From: PALSA-129 sp963842505
Lineage (GTDB): Bacteria > Acidobacteriota > Terriglobia > Bryobacterales > Bryobacteraceae
Direction: 5' to 3'
DNA length: 64,000 nt
NCBI GenBank assembly: GCA_963842505.1
Contig: CAWJGZ010000004.1
Coordinates: 1,054,001-1,118,000 of the forward strand
Below are positions 34,438 to 42,056 of this stretch, one piece after another. Within the stretch, counting starts at the first letter, position 1. Each line of letters starts with the position of its first letter. The position numbers and the translations under genes were made by a program. The notes beneath the pieces are model-generated. The model was not told the DNA's origin and ran no database searches. It worked only from the letters and a program-made list of their open reading frames with translations.

Positions 34438-35532
34438 ATGGCCGGAAAAGGAGTGCGCATCCTCGCGATTGAATCCTCGTGCGACGAAACCGCCGCGGCG
34501 GTGGTGGAAGACGGCCAGACGGTGATCTCTTCCGTGGTTGCTTCGCAACTGATCACGCACGGCAAGTACGGCGGCGTGGTACCGGAACTGGCGTCGCGCG
34601 AGCACCTGCGGGCGATCGTACCGGTGGTCCGTGAAGCGTTGGAGGTTGCGCACAGCACGCTCGACTCGGTGGACGCGATCGCCGTAACGGTGGGGCCGGG
34701 ACTGGTTGGCTCCCTGCTGGTGGGCCTCACCTACGCCAAGTCGCTGAGCTTTGCCAGCGGCAAGCCGCTGATCGCGGTGAACCACATCGAGGGTCACATC
34801 CACGCGGTGATCCTGGAAGCCAAGCGCGCCTCTACGCCGGTGGCGCTGCCGGCGCTCGCGCTGGTGGTGAGCGGCGGACACACCCATTTGTTCGAAGTCC
34901 GGGAGAACTTTGAGTACCGCCTGCTGGGCAAGACCCGCGACGACGCGGCGGGCGAAGCTTTCGACAAGGTGGCCAAGCTGCTCGGCTACGGCTATCCCGG
35001 CGGCCCCGTTATCGACAGCCTGGCGCCCCACGGCGACGCTTCGGCGGTCCACTTCACGTTCGCCAAGATGAAAGGCAACGCGCTCGATTTCAGTTTCAGC
35101 GGGCTGAAGACGGCCGTGCTGCGCTGGGTGGAAGCGCATGGGATGGAGGAGGAAATCGCCGCCCGCCGCGCGTACTTGCGCGAACATCCGCAGCCCTCCG
35201 CGGAAGAGTGGCTGGCACTCACTCCGCCGCGCACGCTCGGTCTGCTGGCATCCTTTCAACGCGCCGTGATTACGGAATTGCTGACGCGGGCGGCGAAGTC
35301 GGCCGAAGGCTTCGGCGCGCGCGCGCTGATCGTCGCCGGCGGCGTGGCTTGCAATACGGGCCTGCGAGCCGCGGCGAAACTGGCGCACCTGCCATATCCG
35401 GTCTACTTCCCCTCGCCGGGCTTGTCGACCGACAACGCCGCCATGATCGGCGCGGCGGCCTTCCCGAAACTGGCGCGGGGCGAATTCGCCCCGCTCGACA
35501 TCGCCGCCCAAGCCAACCTCACGCTGGCGTGA
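34438..35532 (+). CDS. tsaD: tRNA N6-adenosine threonylcarbamoyltransferase
   Basis: 364 aa. ILAIESSCDETAAAVV is the family N-terminus, the metal-binding HIEGHIHA lies near residue 120, and NTGLRAAAKL with SPGLSTDNAAMIG marks the C-terminal ASKHA half. Length is normal. TsaD with TsaB/TsaE transfers threonylcarbamoyl to A37 of ANN-decoding tRNAs. tsaB and tsaE are not in this window. Confidence 0.97.
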   Translation: MAGKGVRILAIESSCDETAAAVVEDGQTVISSVVASQLITHGKYGGVVPELASREHLRAIVPVVREALEVAHSTLDSVDAIAVTVGPGLVGSLLVGLTYAKSLSFASGKPLIAVNHIEGHIHAVILEAKRASTPVALPALALVVSGGHTHLFEVRENFEYRLLGKTRDDAAGEAFDKVAKLLGYGYPGGPVIDSLAPHGDASAVHFTFAKMKGNALDFSFSGLKTAVLRWVEAHGMEEEIAARRAYLREHPQPSAEEWLALTPPRTLGLLASFQRAVITELLTRAAKSAEGFGARALIVAGGVACNTGLRAAAKLAHLPYPVYFPSPGLSTDNAAMIGAAAFPKLARGEFAPLDIAAQANLTLA

Positions 35533-35551
35533 ATCGGCGGCAAGTGTCAAG

Positions 35552-35609
35552 GCCTGCACAGGACACCGGCCTGCACAGGACACCGGCGGCAAGACCGCCG
35601 GCGCTACCA
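35552..35609. repeat. 17-bp tandem duplication plus GC hairpin downstream of tsaD
   Basis: GCCTGCACAGGACACCG occurs twice head-to-tail (35552-35568 and 35569-35585), followed by a GGCGGCAAGACCGCCGG hairpin. It may act as a tsaD terminator and belongs to the intergenic hairpin style of this genome. Confidence 0.5.
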
Positions 35610-35726
35610 GGTGATCCTGAATCTCCAGTGCCGGACTCTGCCCGGGGTCTCGCGAGAATCGGCGTAATTGTGGTATCTTCTGCGTTACCGCGGAGCCGGG
35701 AAACGCGCCACGATGAGGCTGTTTCA

Positions 35727-36566
35727 GTGAAACCGCTGCTCGCTTTCGGGCTGGCAATTCTGGCTGCTCACGCCCAACAGCCGCAGAATCCTTCGCCCAT
35801 GGTGGAGCACACGCGCGCGCACTTGCGGCTGGCGGAGCAGCCGCCGCCGGCGGGACGCCGCGAGAATCTCGAGGTGGGCAGTCTGTTCCTGCCCGCCGGG
35901 CTGAAGAACGGCGCGCCCATCCTCTTCTTCTTTCACGGCGACACCTGGATTCCGGAAGTGGCGGCAGCGCGCAACAGGACGGCGGCCGTCAGCGTACAGG
36001 TGGGCAACGGCTCGGCGGTCTACGCGCGTTTGTTCGAGGACCCGCAGCGATTTCTCAAGCTGCTGGCGGAGGCCGAAACAAAAGCCGGCATGAAATTCGG
36101 GCGCGTGACAATCGGCGGCTGGAGCGCCGGATGCGGGGCGGTACGGCAGATCGTCAAGACGCCCGCGTCCTACGCCCGTGTGGATGCGGCGCTGCTGATC
36201 GACGGCATCCATACCGACTACGCCGACGGAAAGCCGGGGCCGCTCGAATCGCAACTCGATCCCGCCAATCTGGAAGTTTGGATGCCACTATTGCGGGACG
36301 CCGTAGCCGGGCGCAAACGAGTGATCATCACGCACTCCGAAATCTTTCCCGGCACGTATGCCTCCACCACGGAGACGGCCGATGCGCTCTTGAAAATGCT
36401 GGGCGTGCCGCGGCGCGCGGTGCTCAAGTGGGGGCCGATGAAGATGCAACAAGTGAGCCAAGCTTCGGTGGGAAGATTTCTGCTGCTGGGCTTCGCGGGC
36501 AACTCCGCGCCGGACCACGTGGATCAACTGCACTCACTTCCGGTTTTTCTGAAATGGCTACGCTGA
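35727..36566 (+). CDS. Secreted alpha/beta hydrolase-like protein
   Basis: 279 aa. GTG 35727 is chosen because a GATGAGG lies ~10 bp upstream and a signal peptide follows (VKPLLAFGLAILAAHAQQ). The fold pattern is alpha/beta hydrolase: PILFFFHGDTWI (oxyanion-loop region) and GGWSAGCGA (GxSxG nucleophile elbow, Ser about residue 133). A histidine near the C-terminus (PDHVDQLHSL) could complete the triad. Substrate unknown. It lies 21 bp upstream of lysA, so they may share a transcript. Confidence 0.75.
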   Translation: MKPLLAFGLAILAAHAQQPQNPSPMVEHTRAHLRLAEQPPPAGRRENLEVGSLFLPAGLKNGAPILFFFHGDTWIPEVAAARNRTAAVSVQVGNGSAVYARLFEDPQRFLKLLAEAETKAGMKFGRVTIGGWSAGCGAVRQIVKTPASYARVDAALLIDGIHTDYADGKPGPLESQLDPANLEVWMPLLRDAVAGRKRVIITHSEIFPGTYASTTETADALLKMLGVPRRAVLKWGPMKMQQVSQASVGRFLLLGFAGNSAPDHVDQLHSLPVFLKWLR

Positions 36567-36587
36567 TGCCATACTGGAATTTCCCCC

Positions 36588-37826
36588 ATGTTTTCCTACT
36601 CGCAGAATGATCTCTATTGCGAACAGGTCCCGCTCGCCGACCTGGCCGCGCACACCGGCACACCGGCCTACGTTTACTCCAGCCAGACCCTGCTCGACAA
36701 CTACCGCGCTTACGATGACGCCTTCGGCGACACTCCGCACACGGTCTGCTACGCGGTGAAGGCCAACTCTTCGCTGGCTGTGCTGGCGCTGCTGGCCAAG
36801 GCCGGCGCGGGTTTCGATATCGTTTCGGGCGGCGAACTTTTCCGCGTGCTCGAGGCCGGCGGCGATCCGGGCAAGGTGGTTTTTTCGGGTGTCGGCAAGA
36901 CTGCGGCGGAAGTGGAGTACGCACTCGCGCACGGCATCCACAGCTTCAATTGCGAGTCCGAAGCGGAGCTGGCGCTGATCGATGCACTGGCGGGGCGGCT
37001 CGGCGTGAAGGCGAGCTTCTCGATTCGCGTGAATCCGGATGTGGACGCCGCCACGCACCCTTACATCTCCACCGGCCTCAGCCGGCACAAATTCGGCATC
37101 GCCATGGCCGACGCCGCGGCAGTGTACGAACGGGCTCACCGTTTGCCGAACCTTTCGGCGGAAGGCGTGAGCTGCCACATCGGCTCGCAGATGCTGGACC
37201 CGGCGCCGATTCTGGAGGCGGTGGATCGCGTGCTGGCGATGGTTGCGGCGCTACGCGCGCAGGGCGACCACATCCGCCACGTGGACCTGGGCGGCGGACT
37301 AGGCGTGGCTTATCAACCTGGCGAGAAGACTCCGGCGATACGCGATTTCATCGACAGCTTGCGGGCGCGGCTGCGGCAAAGCGGACTGGCGGTGATGGTG
37401 GAACCCGGCCGCTCGATCGCCGGCCCGGCGGGAATCCTGCTGACGCGCGTGCTCTACCGCAAGAAAAACGGCGCCAAGGAATTCGTGATTGTGGACGCCG
37501 CCATGAATGATCTGATCCGCCCGGCGCTCTACAGAGCGCACCACGAAGTGATTCCGGTGCGTCGCAACACGTTGCCGCCGATCACGGCCGACGTGGTGGG
37601 ACCGGTGTGCGAAACCGGCGACTTTCTGGCAAGAGACCGCCGCATGGCCAACGTGATGCCCGGCGACTTTTTGGCGGTGTGTACGGCGGGGGCGTACGGG
37701 TTCGTGCAAGCCTCGAATTACAACTCGCGGCCAAGAGCGCCGGAAGTGCTGGTGGAAGGCGCAAGCTGGCGGGTGATCCGGCAGCGGGAAACATACGAAG
37801 ACTTAGTAAGAGGCGAGACGCAGTAA
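36588..37826 (+). CDS. lysA: Diaminopimelate decarboxylase
   Basis: 412 aa, normal length. The PLP lysine lies in VCYAVKANSSLAVL (K58 region), the glycine-rich phosphate loop is GGGLGV, and the partner-subunit motif CETGDFLA is present. SRHKFGI is typical of LysA over ornithine/arginine decarboxylases. It makes L-lysine from meso-diaminopimelate in the cytosol. No other lys gene is nearby. Confidence 0.95.
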   Translation: MFSYSQNDLYCEQVPLADLAAHTGTPAYVYSSQTLLDNYRAYDDAFGDTPHTVCYAVKANSSLAVLALLAKAGAGFDIVSGGELFRVLEAGGDPGKVVFSGVGKTAAEVEYALAHGIHSFNCESEAELALIDALAGRLGVKASFSIRVNPDVDAATHPYISTGLSRHKFGIAMADAAAVYERAHRLPNLSAEGVSCHIGSQMLDPAPILEAVDRVLAMVAALRAQGDHIRHVDLGGGLGVAYQPGEKTPAIRDFIDSLRARLRQSGLAVMVEPGRSIAGPAGILLTRVLYRKKNGAKEFVIVDAAMNDLIRPALYRAHHEVIPVRRNTLPPITADVVGPVCETGDFLARDRRMANVMPGDFLAVCTAGAYGFVQASNYNSRPRAPEVLVEGASWRVIRQRETYEDLVRGETQ

Positions 37827-37849
37827 CAGCGCGGGCCGACCGCCCGGAC

Positions 37850-40570
37850 TTATTCCAACGTTTTCAGAATCTTCTTCACTTCGTCGGCCCGGCTGGAGGT
37901 GGGGTTGAGGGCCAGAAATTGCTCGTACTGTTTCTTCGCCTCTGAGCGCTTGCCTAACTTGAGATAGGCGTCGCCTAAGTTCTCATGCGCTTCCTTGCGC
38001 TTGGGATCGATGGTCAGCGTCTTTACCAGATTGGCGACGGCATCGTCGTAGCGGCCCATCACGTAGTAGATATAACTCAGGTTGTTGAGCAGCACGGGAT
38101 CGCCGGGCTTGAGCGCGACGGCGCCCTGGAATTTGGCGAGCGCCTCGTCGTACTTCTTCTGGCGGTAGAGATCGAGGCCCTGCTTGTCCAGGTCATAAGC
38201 CTGGTTGGCTTTGGTCCGGGTCTTGGGCGGCGCGGCAGGGGCGGGGCTGCCGGAGCGCGTCACTTGGGCCAGCTTGTTCGTTTCCGCCTGCACGCTCTGC
38301 TGCAGCTTGAGCAACTCGGCCTGTTTGTCGGCGATCTCCTTCTGCAAGGTGTCAAGTTCCTGGTTGAGGTGCATGGCCCGCGAATCCATTTGCGGGCTGA
38401 GCGAGGTGAGGGCTTCAGGTTGCAGTTCGAAGACGAATTCGCCGCCTTCGCTTCCCACCATGTTGCCGACCGTGGGAGTCTGCCTGGCGAATTCCGAAAC
38501 GATCGGGCTGACGTAGGCTCCCAGTTCCGAGGCGGTGATGACGCCGTTGCCATCGAGATCGGCCGCGCCGTCGAGGCCTTGCAGCAACGCCCAGGTGAAA
38601 ACGGAATGGCCGTTCGGCCCGTCGTCAGCCACCTGCTGATCGGCGCCGCCGGCGGTGAGAATCTGGCGCGCGGCGCGGCGCGTGACTTCGTCCAGGTAGC
38701 TTTTGTCTTTGGCGAAAGCGCCGGAGCCGCGCGAGAGAGCCAGGCCGCTGTAACACGAATCCATCACGAAATAGACGTGCTTGGCGGGGATCAGGTCGGA
38801 GGCTTCGCGGATCTGCGTCATGCTGATGGCGGTGGAGACGTAGTTCTGCTGGTCGGCATCCACCGGCACAATGAAGCCCACCTGGCGTCCGTCCTCGAAG
38901 GTGCGGGTGGCGCCGTGTCCGGCGAAGAAAAAGAGGACGCGGTCCTCGCGCTGGACCTGGTTGCCGTCGGTGAGCTGGTCGCCCAGCACTTGCATGATGC
39001 GCTGACGCGTGGCTTCGCCGTTAAGCAGCTTGCGGACGTTCTCCTTCTTGAATCCGAATTTCGCGGTGAGGGCTTCCTCGATGCCGTTGGCGTCATTCAC
39101 GGCGTAGCGCAGCTTGGGCCAGTGTTCGTAGTCGTTGATGCCGATGATGACGGCCCAGCTCTGGCGGTAGTAGCTGTGTTTGGCTTCCGGCGCCGCCGGG
39201 GACGAAGGCGCGGCAATGGCCTCGGCCGAGTCGGCGGCGCGTTGCGGCTCGGCCGGCAGAGCCTCTTTCACGAATTTGCCCTTGTCCGGAGACAGGAACG
39301 TGTAGTTTTGCCGCAGCAGTTCTTCGACCACCGGCGAGAGCGCCAGCACTCCCTGCTTGTGGATGTCGTGAAACAGAATGATGCCCTTTTGTTTTTGGGT
39401 CAATTGATGCAGGACGCGCATGGCGATGGATTCCGGCACCGGGTCGGCCCAATCCTCGGAATCGATGGACCACATCACGCTCTTCATACCGTCGCTGGTC
39501 ACCTCATCGAGGATTTCCTTGTTGCGGGCTCCGTAGGGGGCGCGAAAGAGGTCGGTGGGGTGGCCCATGACCGCGGTGAGCAGCAGGTTGGTGCGATCGA
39601 TTTCGGACTTGCGCTGATCCTGGTCGAGCTTGGGCAGCACCGGGTGCGAGTAGCTGTGGTTGGCAATCATATGGCCGGCCTCCAGCACTTTTTTCGAGAC
39701 CTCGGCGGTAGCGCCGAGCTTCACGTTGCCGGAAGCGTCGACCGTTCCGAGGTGTTCGCCCAGTTCGAAGAAGCAGGCGCGGATGCCGTACTTGCGGAGC
39801 AGCGCCAAAATCTGCTCGGTGTACTTGGGATGCGGCCCGTCGTCGAAAGTGAGAGCCACGGTTTTGACCGGAAAATCCGTGCCGAAGATCTCGGTAGAGC
39901 CACCGCGCATGGCCTGCGGCGGTTCGGGCGTGACTACGTCGCCGAACTCCGCCAGGATCTTGTCGCGGTCCTGGAGCGTCCGCAGATATGCGGTGTAGGC
40001 TTCCCATTTTTCGCGCGTGCCCGCCGCGCCGCGCGTCGCGAACTGGGAGAAGATTTTGGTGACTTCCTGGCGGTAAGCCAGTTGAATGGAGGCGATGTTA
40101 TTCCACAAGTTTTTGAGCAAATCGACCGACGGATTACGGCGGGCGCCGGGCGACGCACCGGCGGCCGGAAGGCCGTCGATCAACTCTTCGACCAAGTCGG
40201 AGAAAGCCAGCTTGTCGGCATCGTGCAAGCTCGCGTCGGCGGTGAGGTAGTGAACCAGTTGGCGGACGCCATTGTCGTTCTTGCCGCCGCCTAGTTGCGC
40301 GCCGATCTCTTCGAGCGCATGCTGCTTGCGGAAGAAGAGCAGGCGGCCGGCCGCGGCGGCGCGCGCATGGGTCTGTTCGTCGAGCGCGTCGGCGCCATCC
40401 ATGAGGACGATGATCTTGCGGTAATCGTCGCGCACGCCATCCAGGGAGCCTTGGAGAGCCGGGTCGGGGCGGAATGACGGCGGCAGGAAGCGCGACGGGC
40501 GGACAAAGAAAAGCAGGCAGGCTACGGCGGCCAGGGCCGCAGTCAGGATTACGATGGTCTTCCGTCTCAT
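37850..40570 (-). CDS. Polysaccharide deacetylase - caspase - EF-hand - TPR fusion protein
   Basis: 906 aa. Residues 1-22 form a signal anchor. A helical region (30-220) of unknown fold follows. A NodB deacetylase domain spans about 235-430: TFDDGPHP (D243, D244) and NHSYSHP (H305, H309) give the metal triad. A caspase-like C14 domain spans about 465-715: FFAGHGA (H552) and VMDSCYSG (C606) are the dyad. DLDGNGVITASE (671-682) is an EF-hand loop. A coiled coil (729-770) and TPRs (790-895) end the protein. All catalytic residues look intact. If exported, it would be a surface enzyme joining polysaccharide deacetylation with a metacaspase-type protease. No clear operon partner. Confidence 0.93.
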   Translation of the reverse strand: MRRKTIVILTAALAAVACLLFFVRPSRFLPPSFRPDPALQGSLDGVRDDYRKIIVLMDGADALDEQTHARAAAAGRLLFFRKQHALEEIGAQLGGGKNDNGVRQLVHYLTADASLHDADKLAFSDLVEELIDGLPAAGASPGARRNPSVDLLKNLWNNIASIQLAYRQEVTKIFSQFATRGAAGTREKWEAYTAYLRTLQDRDKILAEFGDVVTPEPPQAMRGGSTEIFGTDFPVKTVALTFDDGPHPKYTEQILALLRKYGIRACFFELGEHLGTVDASGNVKLGATAEVSKKVLEAGHMIANHSYSHPVLPKLDQDQRKSEIDRTNLLLTAVMGHPTDLFRAPYGARNKEILDEVTSDGMKSVMWSIDSEDWADPVPESIAMRVLHQLTQKQKGIILFHDIHKQGVLALSPVVEELLRQNYTFLSPDKGKFVKEALPAEPQRAADSAEAIAAPSSPAAPEAKHSYYRQSWAVIIGINDYEHWPKLRYAVNDANGIEEALTAKFGFKKENVRKLLNGEATRQRIMQVLGDQLTDGNQVQREDRVLFFFAGHGATRTFEDGRQVGFIVPVDADQQNYVSTAISMTQIREASDLIPAKHVYFVMDSCYSGLALSRGSGAFAKDKSYLDEVTRRAARQILTAGGADQQVADDGPNGHSVFTWALLQGLDGAADLDGNGVITASELGAYVSPIVSEFARQTPTVGNMVGSEGGEFVFELQPEALTSLSPQMDSRAMHLNQELDTLQKEIADKQAELLKLQQSVQAETNKLAQVTRSGSPAPAAPPKTRTKANQAYDLDKQGLDLYRQKKYDEALAKFQGAVALKPGDPVLLNNLSYIYYVMGRYDDAVANLVKTLTIDPKRKEAHENLGDAYLKLGKRSEAKKQYEQFLALNPTSSRADEVKKILKTLE

Positions 40571-40605
40571 GGGCGATGGTGTCCGATAAGGCCGAGTCCT
40601 AATAG

Positions 40606-40630
40606 TTGGCAGGCGGAAGCGCCTGCCCCA
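40606..40630. repeat. Intergenic GC hairpin (dispersed family)
   Basis: GGCAGGCG / CGCCTGCC arms with a GAAG loop, the cleanest copy of this family in the window. It sits between the caspase fusion gene and the duplicated fragment next to brnTA. Confidence 0.55.
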
Positions 40631-40647
40631 TTCTGCAAGAAAGCTAC

Positions 40648-40688
40648 TATAACTCCCCTTGCCGGACGGTATTCCGCAGCGCGCCGAT
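40648..40688 (-). repeat. Duplicated 3' end of the FAH-family gene (distal copy)
   Basis: Bases 40648-40678 are identical over 31 bp to 41230-41260, and similarity continues for about ten more bases. On the minus strand it would encode LRNTVRQGEL-stop, exactly the C-terminus of the FAH-family protein. It lies beyond brnA, so brnTA is enclosed by this direct repeat. Confidence 0.85.
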
Positions 40689-40958
40689 CTACTGATGAGC
40701 TGATCGGGCGGGCTGACTCTCCATCACAACGCGCAGAATGCGGTTAATGCGCGTCTGGTAGCCCTTGCCATGACCCTTGAGCCAATCCAGCACGTCCGCA
40801 TCGAGACGAATCGTCAATTGCCTTTTTGCCGGGGGCCAAGCCGTCGTTGCCTTCTTGAGAAACGTCTTGTCGAGCGCCGGAATGTCCGAATAGTCAATAT
40901 CGGCATCCCGCATACGGTCAACCCGTGCCAAGTCGCTTTTGATAGATTTTTTGTTCAC
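40689..40958 (-). CDS. brnA: BrnA-family antitoxin
   Basis: 89 aa. The C-terminal half KRQLTIRLDADVLDWLKGHGKGYQTRINRILR is a ribbon-helix-helix DNA-binding domain of the BrnA/DUF4415 type; the N-terminal half (DIDYSDIPALDKTFLKKA) would wrap the toxin. It overlaps the brnT 3' end by 41 bp, which favours coupled translation. Autorepression of the operon is expected from the family. Confidence 0.9.
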   Translation of the reverse strand: MNKKSIKSDLARVDRMRDADIDYSDIPALDKTFLKKATTAWPPAKRQLTIRLDADVLDWLKGHGKGYQTRINRILRVVMESQPARSAHQ

Positions 40959-41163
40959 GCCGGTTCCCCTTTCTCATGGAGATGATGCGCGTTCCCTCAT
41001 CGCGCGGTGAATGGGCTATGACAACCAGCCGCCCAGCCAGCAAGCCCAAAGTGACAAGCCGTAGTTCCCCATAGTCGAGGCGGTCATCTTCAAATGTGAC
41101 GCAAGGCCCGGAAAACACTTGCTCGGCGTCCTCGAAGCTGAGGCCATGCTTAGCGCATTTCAT
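40918..41163 (-). CDS. brnT: BrnT-family toxin
   Basis: 81 aa. KHGLSFEDAEQVFSG, GELRLVTLGLLAGRLVVIAHS and RIISMRKGNRREQKIY match the BrnT RelE-like ribonuclease fold. The usual start (EWDxxKAxxNxxKHG) is shortened to MKCAKHG; an in-frame stop lies 24 nt upstream, so no longer start is available. Reduced activity is possible. It precedes brnA, the normal order. Confidence 0.85.
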   Translation of the reverse strand: MKCAKHGLSFEDAEQVFSGPCVTFEDDRLDYGELRLVTLGLLAGRLVVIAHSPRDEGTRIISMRKGNRREQKIYQKRLGTG

Positions 41164-41228
41164 TTCCGACTGTAGCTCTTTTTGTAGTTACGCGTAAGCC
41201 TTGCGTTTCGCTACGCGCCCCCCGGTGC

Positions 41229-42047
41229 TTATAACTCCCCTTGCCGGACGGTATTCCGCAACATGCCGATGCCGTCGATGCGGATTTCGATCTCGTCGCC
41301 CGGCCAGAGCGTGAAGGTATCGGGAGGCACGATGCCGGTGCCGGTGAGCAGGAAGCAGCCGTTGGGGAAGGAATTCTCGCGGTAGAGGTAATCGACCAGT
41401 TCCGCGGGATGACGCTTCATGGCTGCGAGAGTGGTGGCGTCGGCAAAGACCGGCGCGCCATGGCGGGCAATCTCGAGCCGGATTCGGGTGGAGGGCGGCA
41501 GCGGCTCCGGCGTCACCAAAATGGCCGGACCCAGCGCGCAGGAGCGATGGTAGACCTTAGCCTGCGGCAAATAGAGCGGGTTCTCACCTTCGATATCGCG
41601 CGAGCTCATGTCGTTGCCAATGGTATAGCCGAGAATGCGGCCGGCGGGCGAGACCAGCAAAGTCAGCTCAGGCTCCGGCACATTCCACGCGGAATCGGAG
41701 CGGATGTGCACGGCTTCGCCGGGACCGGCGACACGATGCGGCGTGGCCTTGAAAAAAAGCTCGGGGCGCTGGGCCTGGTAGACGCGATCATAGAAGCTGT
41801 TTCCTCCCGTGGCTTCGGATTCGGCCATGCGGGCGGTGCGGCTGCGGTAATAGGTGACGCCAGCAGCCCAGACCTCCTGTTGCTCGATGGGCGCGAGCAA
41901 CGGACCGGCACCGCTCGAGGGCGGGCCTTCCACGTGGGCCAGGTATTCGTAGAGATCCTCGCGGGTGGTGAGCCGTTGCGGCGGCAGGCCCACACGGCCA
42001 CTGCTGGATTCGAGTTCCCATCCCGCGGCTGTCCTATAAATGAGCAT
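41229..42047 (-). CDS. FAH-family dehydratase, 2-keto-3-deoxypentonate type
   Basis: 272 aa. WAAGVTYYRSRTARM, YDRVYQAQRPELFFKATPHR, WNVPEPELTLLV and GYTIGNDMSSRDIEGENPLY closely follow the Sulfolobus KdaD-type branch of the fumarylacetoacetate hydrolase superfamily, with the metal-binding acidic residues in EPE and ND. That branch dehydrates 2-keto-3-deoxy-arabinonate/xylonate to alpha-ketoglutarate semialdehyde. It lies 9 bp downstream of the YjhG-type dehydratase, which makes its expected substrate. Its last ~14 codons are duplicated at 40648. Confidence 0.87.
   Translation of the reverse strand: MLIYRTAAGWELESSSGRVGLPPQRLTTREDLYEYLAHVEGPPSSGAGPLLAPIEQQEVWAAGVTYYRSRTARMAESEATGGNSFYDRVYQAQRPELFFKATPHRVAGPGEAVHIRSDSAWNVPEPELTLLVSPAGRILGYTIGNDMSSRDIEGENPLYLPQAKVYHRSCALGPAILVTPEPLPPSTRIRLEIARHGAPVFADATTLAAMKRHPAELVDYLYRENSFPNGCFLLTGTGIVPPDTFTLWPGDEIEIRIDGIGMLRNTVRQGEL
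41230..41270 (-). repeat. Direct repeat partner: 3' end of the FAH-family gene (gene copy)
   Basis: This is the in-gene copy of the 31-bp identical repeat (41230-41260) and encodes the actual C-terminus and stop. With 40648-40688 it encloses brnTA in a ~580-bp unit. Confidence 0.85.
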
Positions 42048-42056
42048 CGAAGTTCC

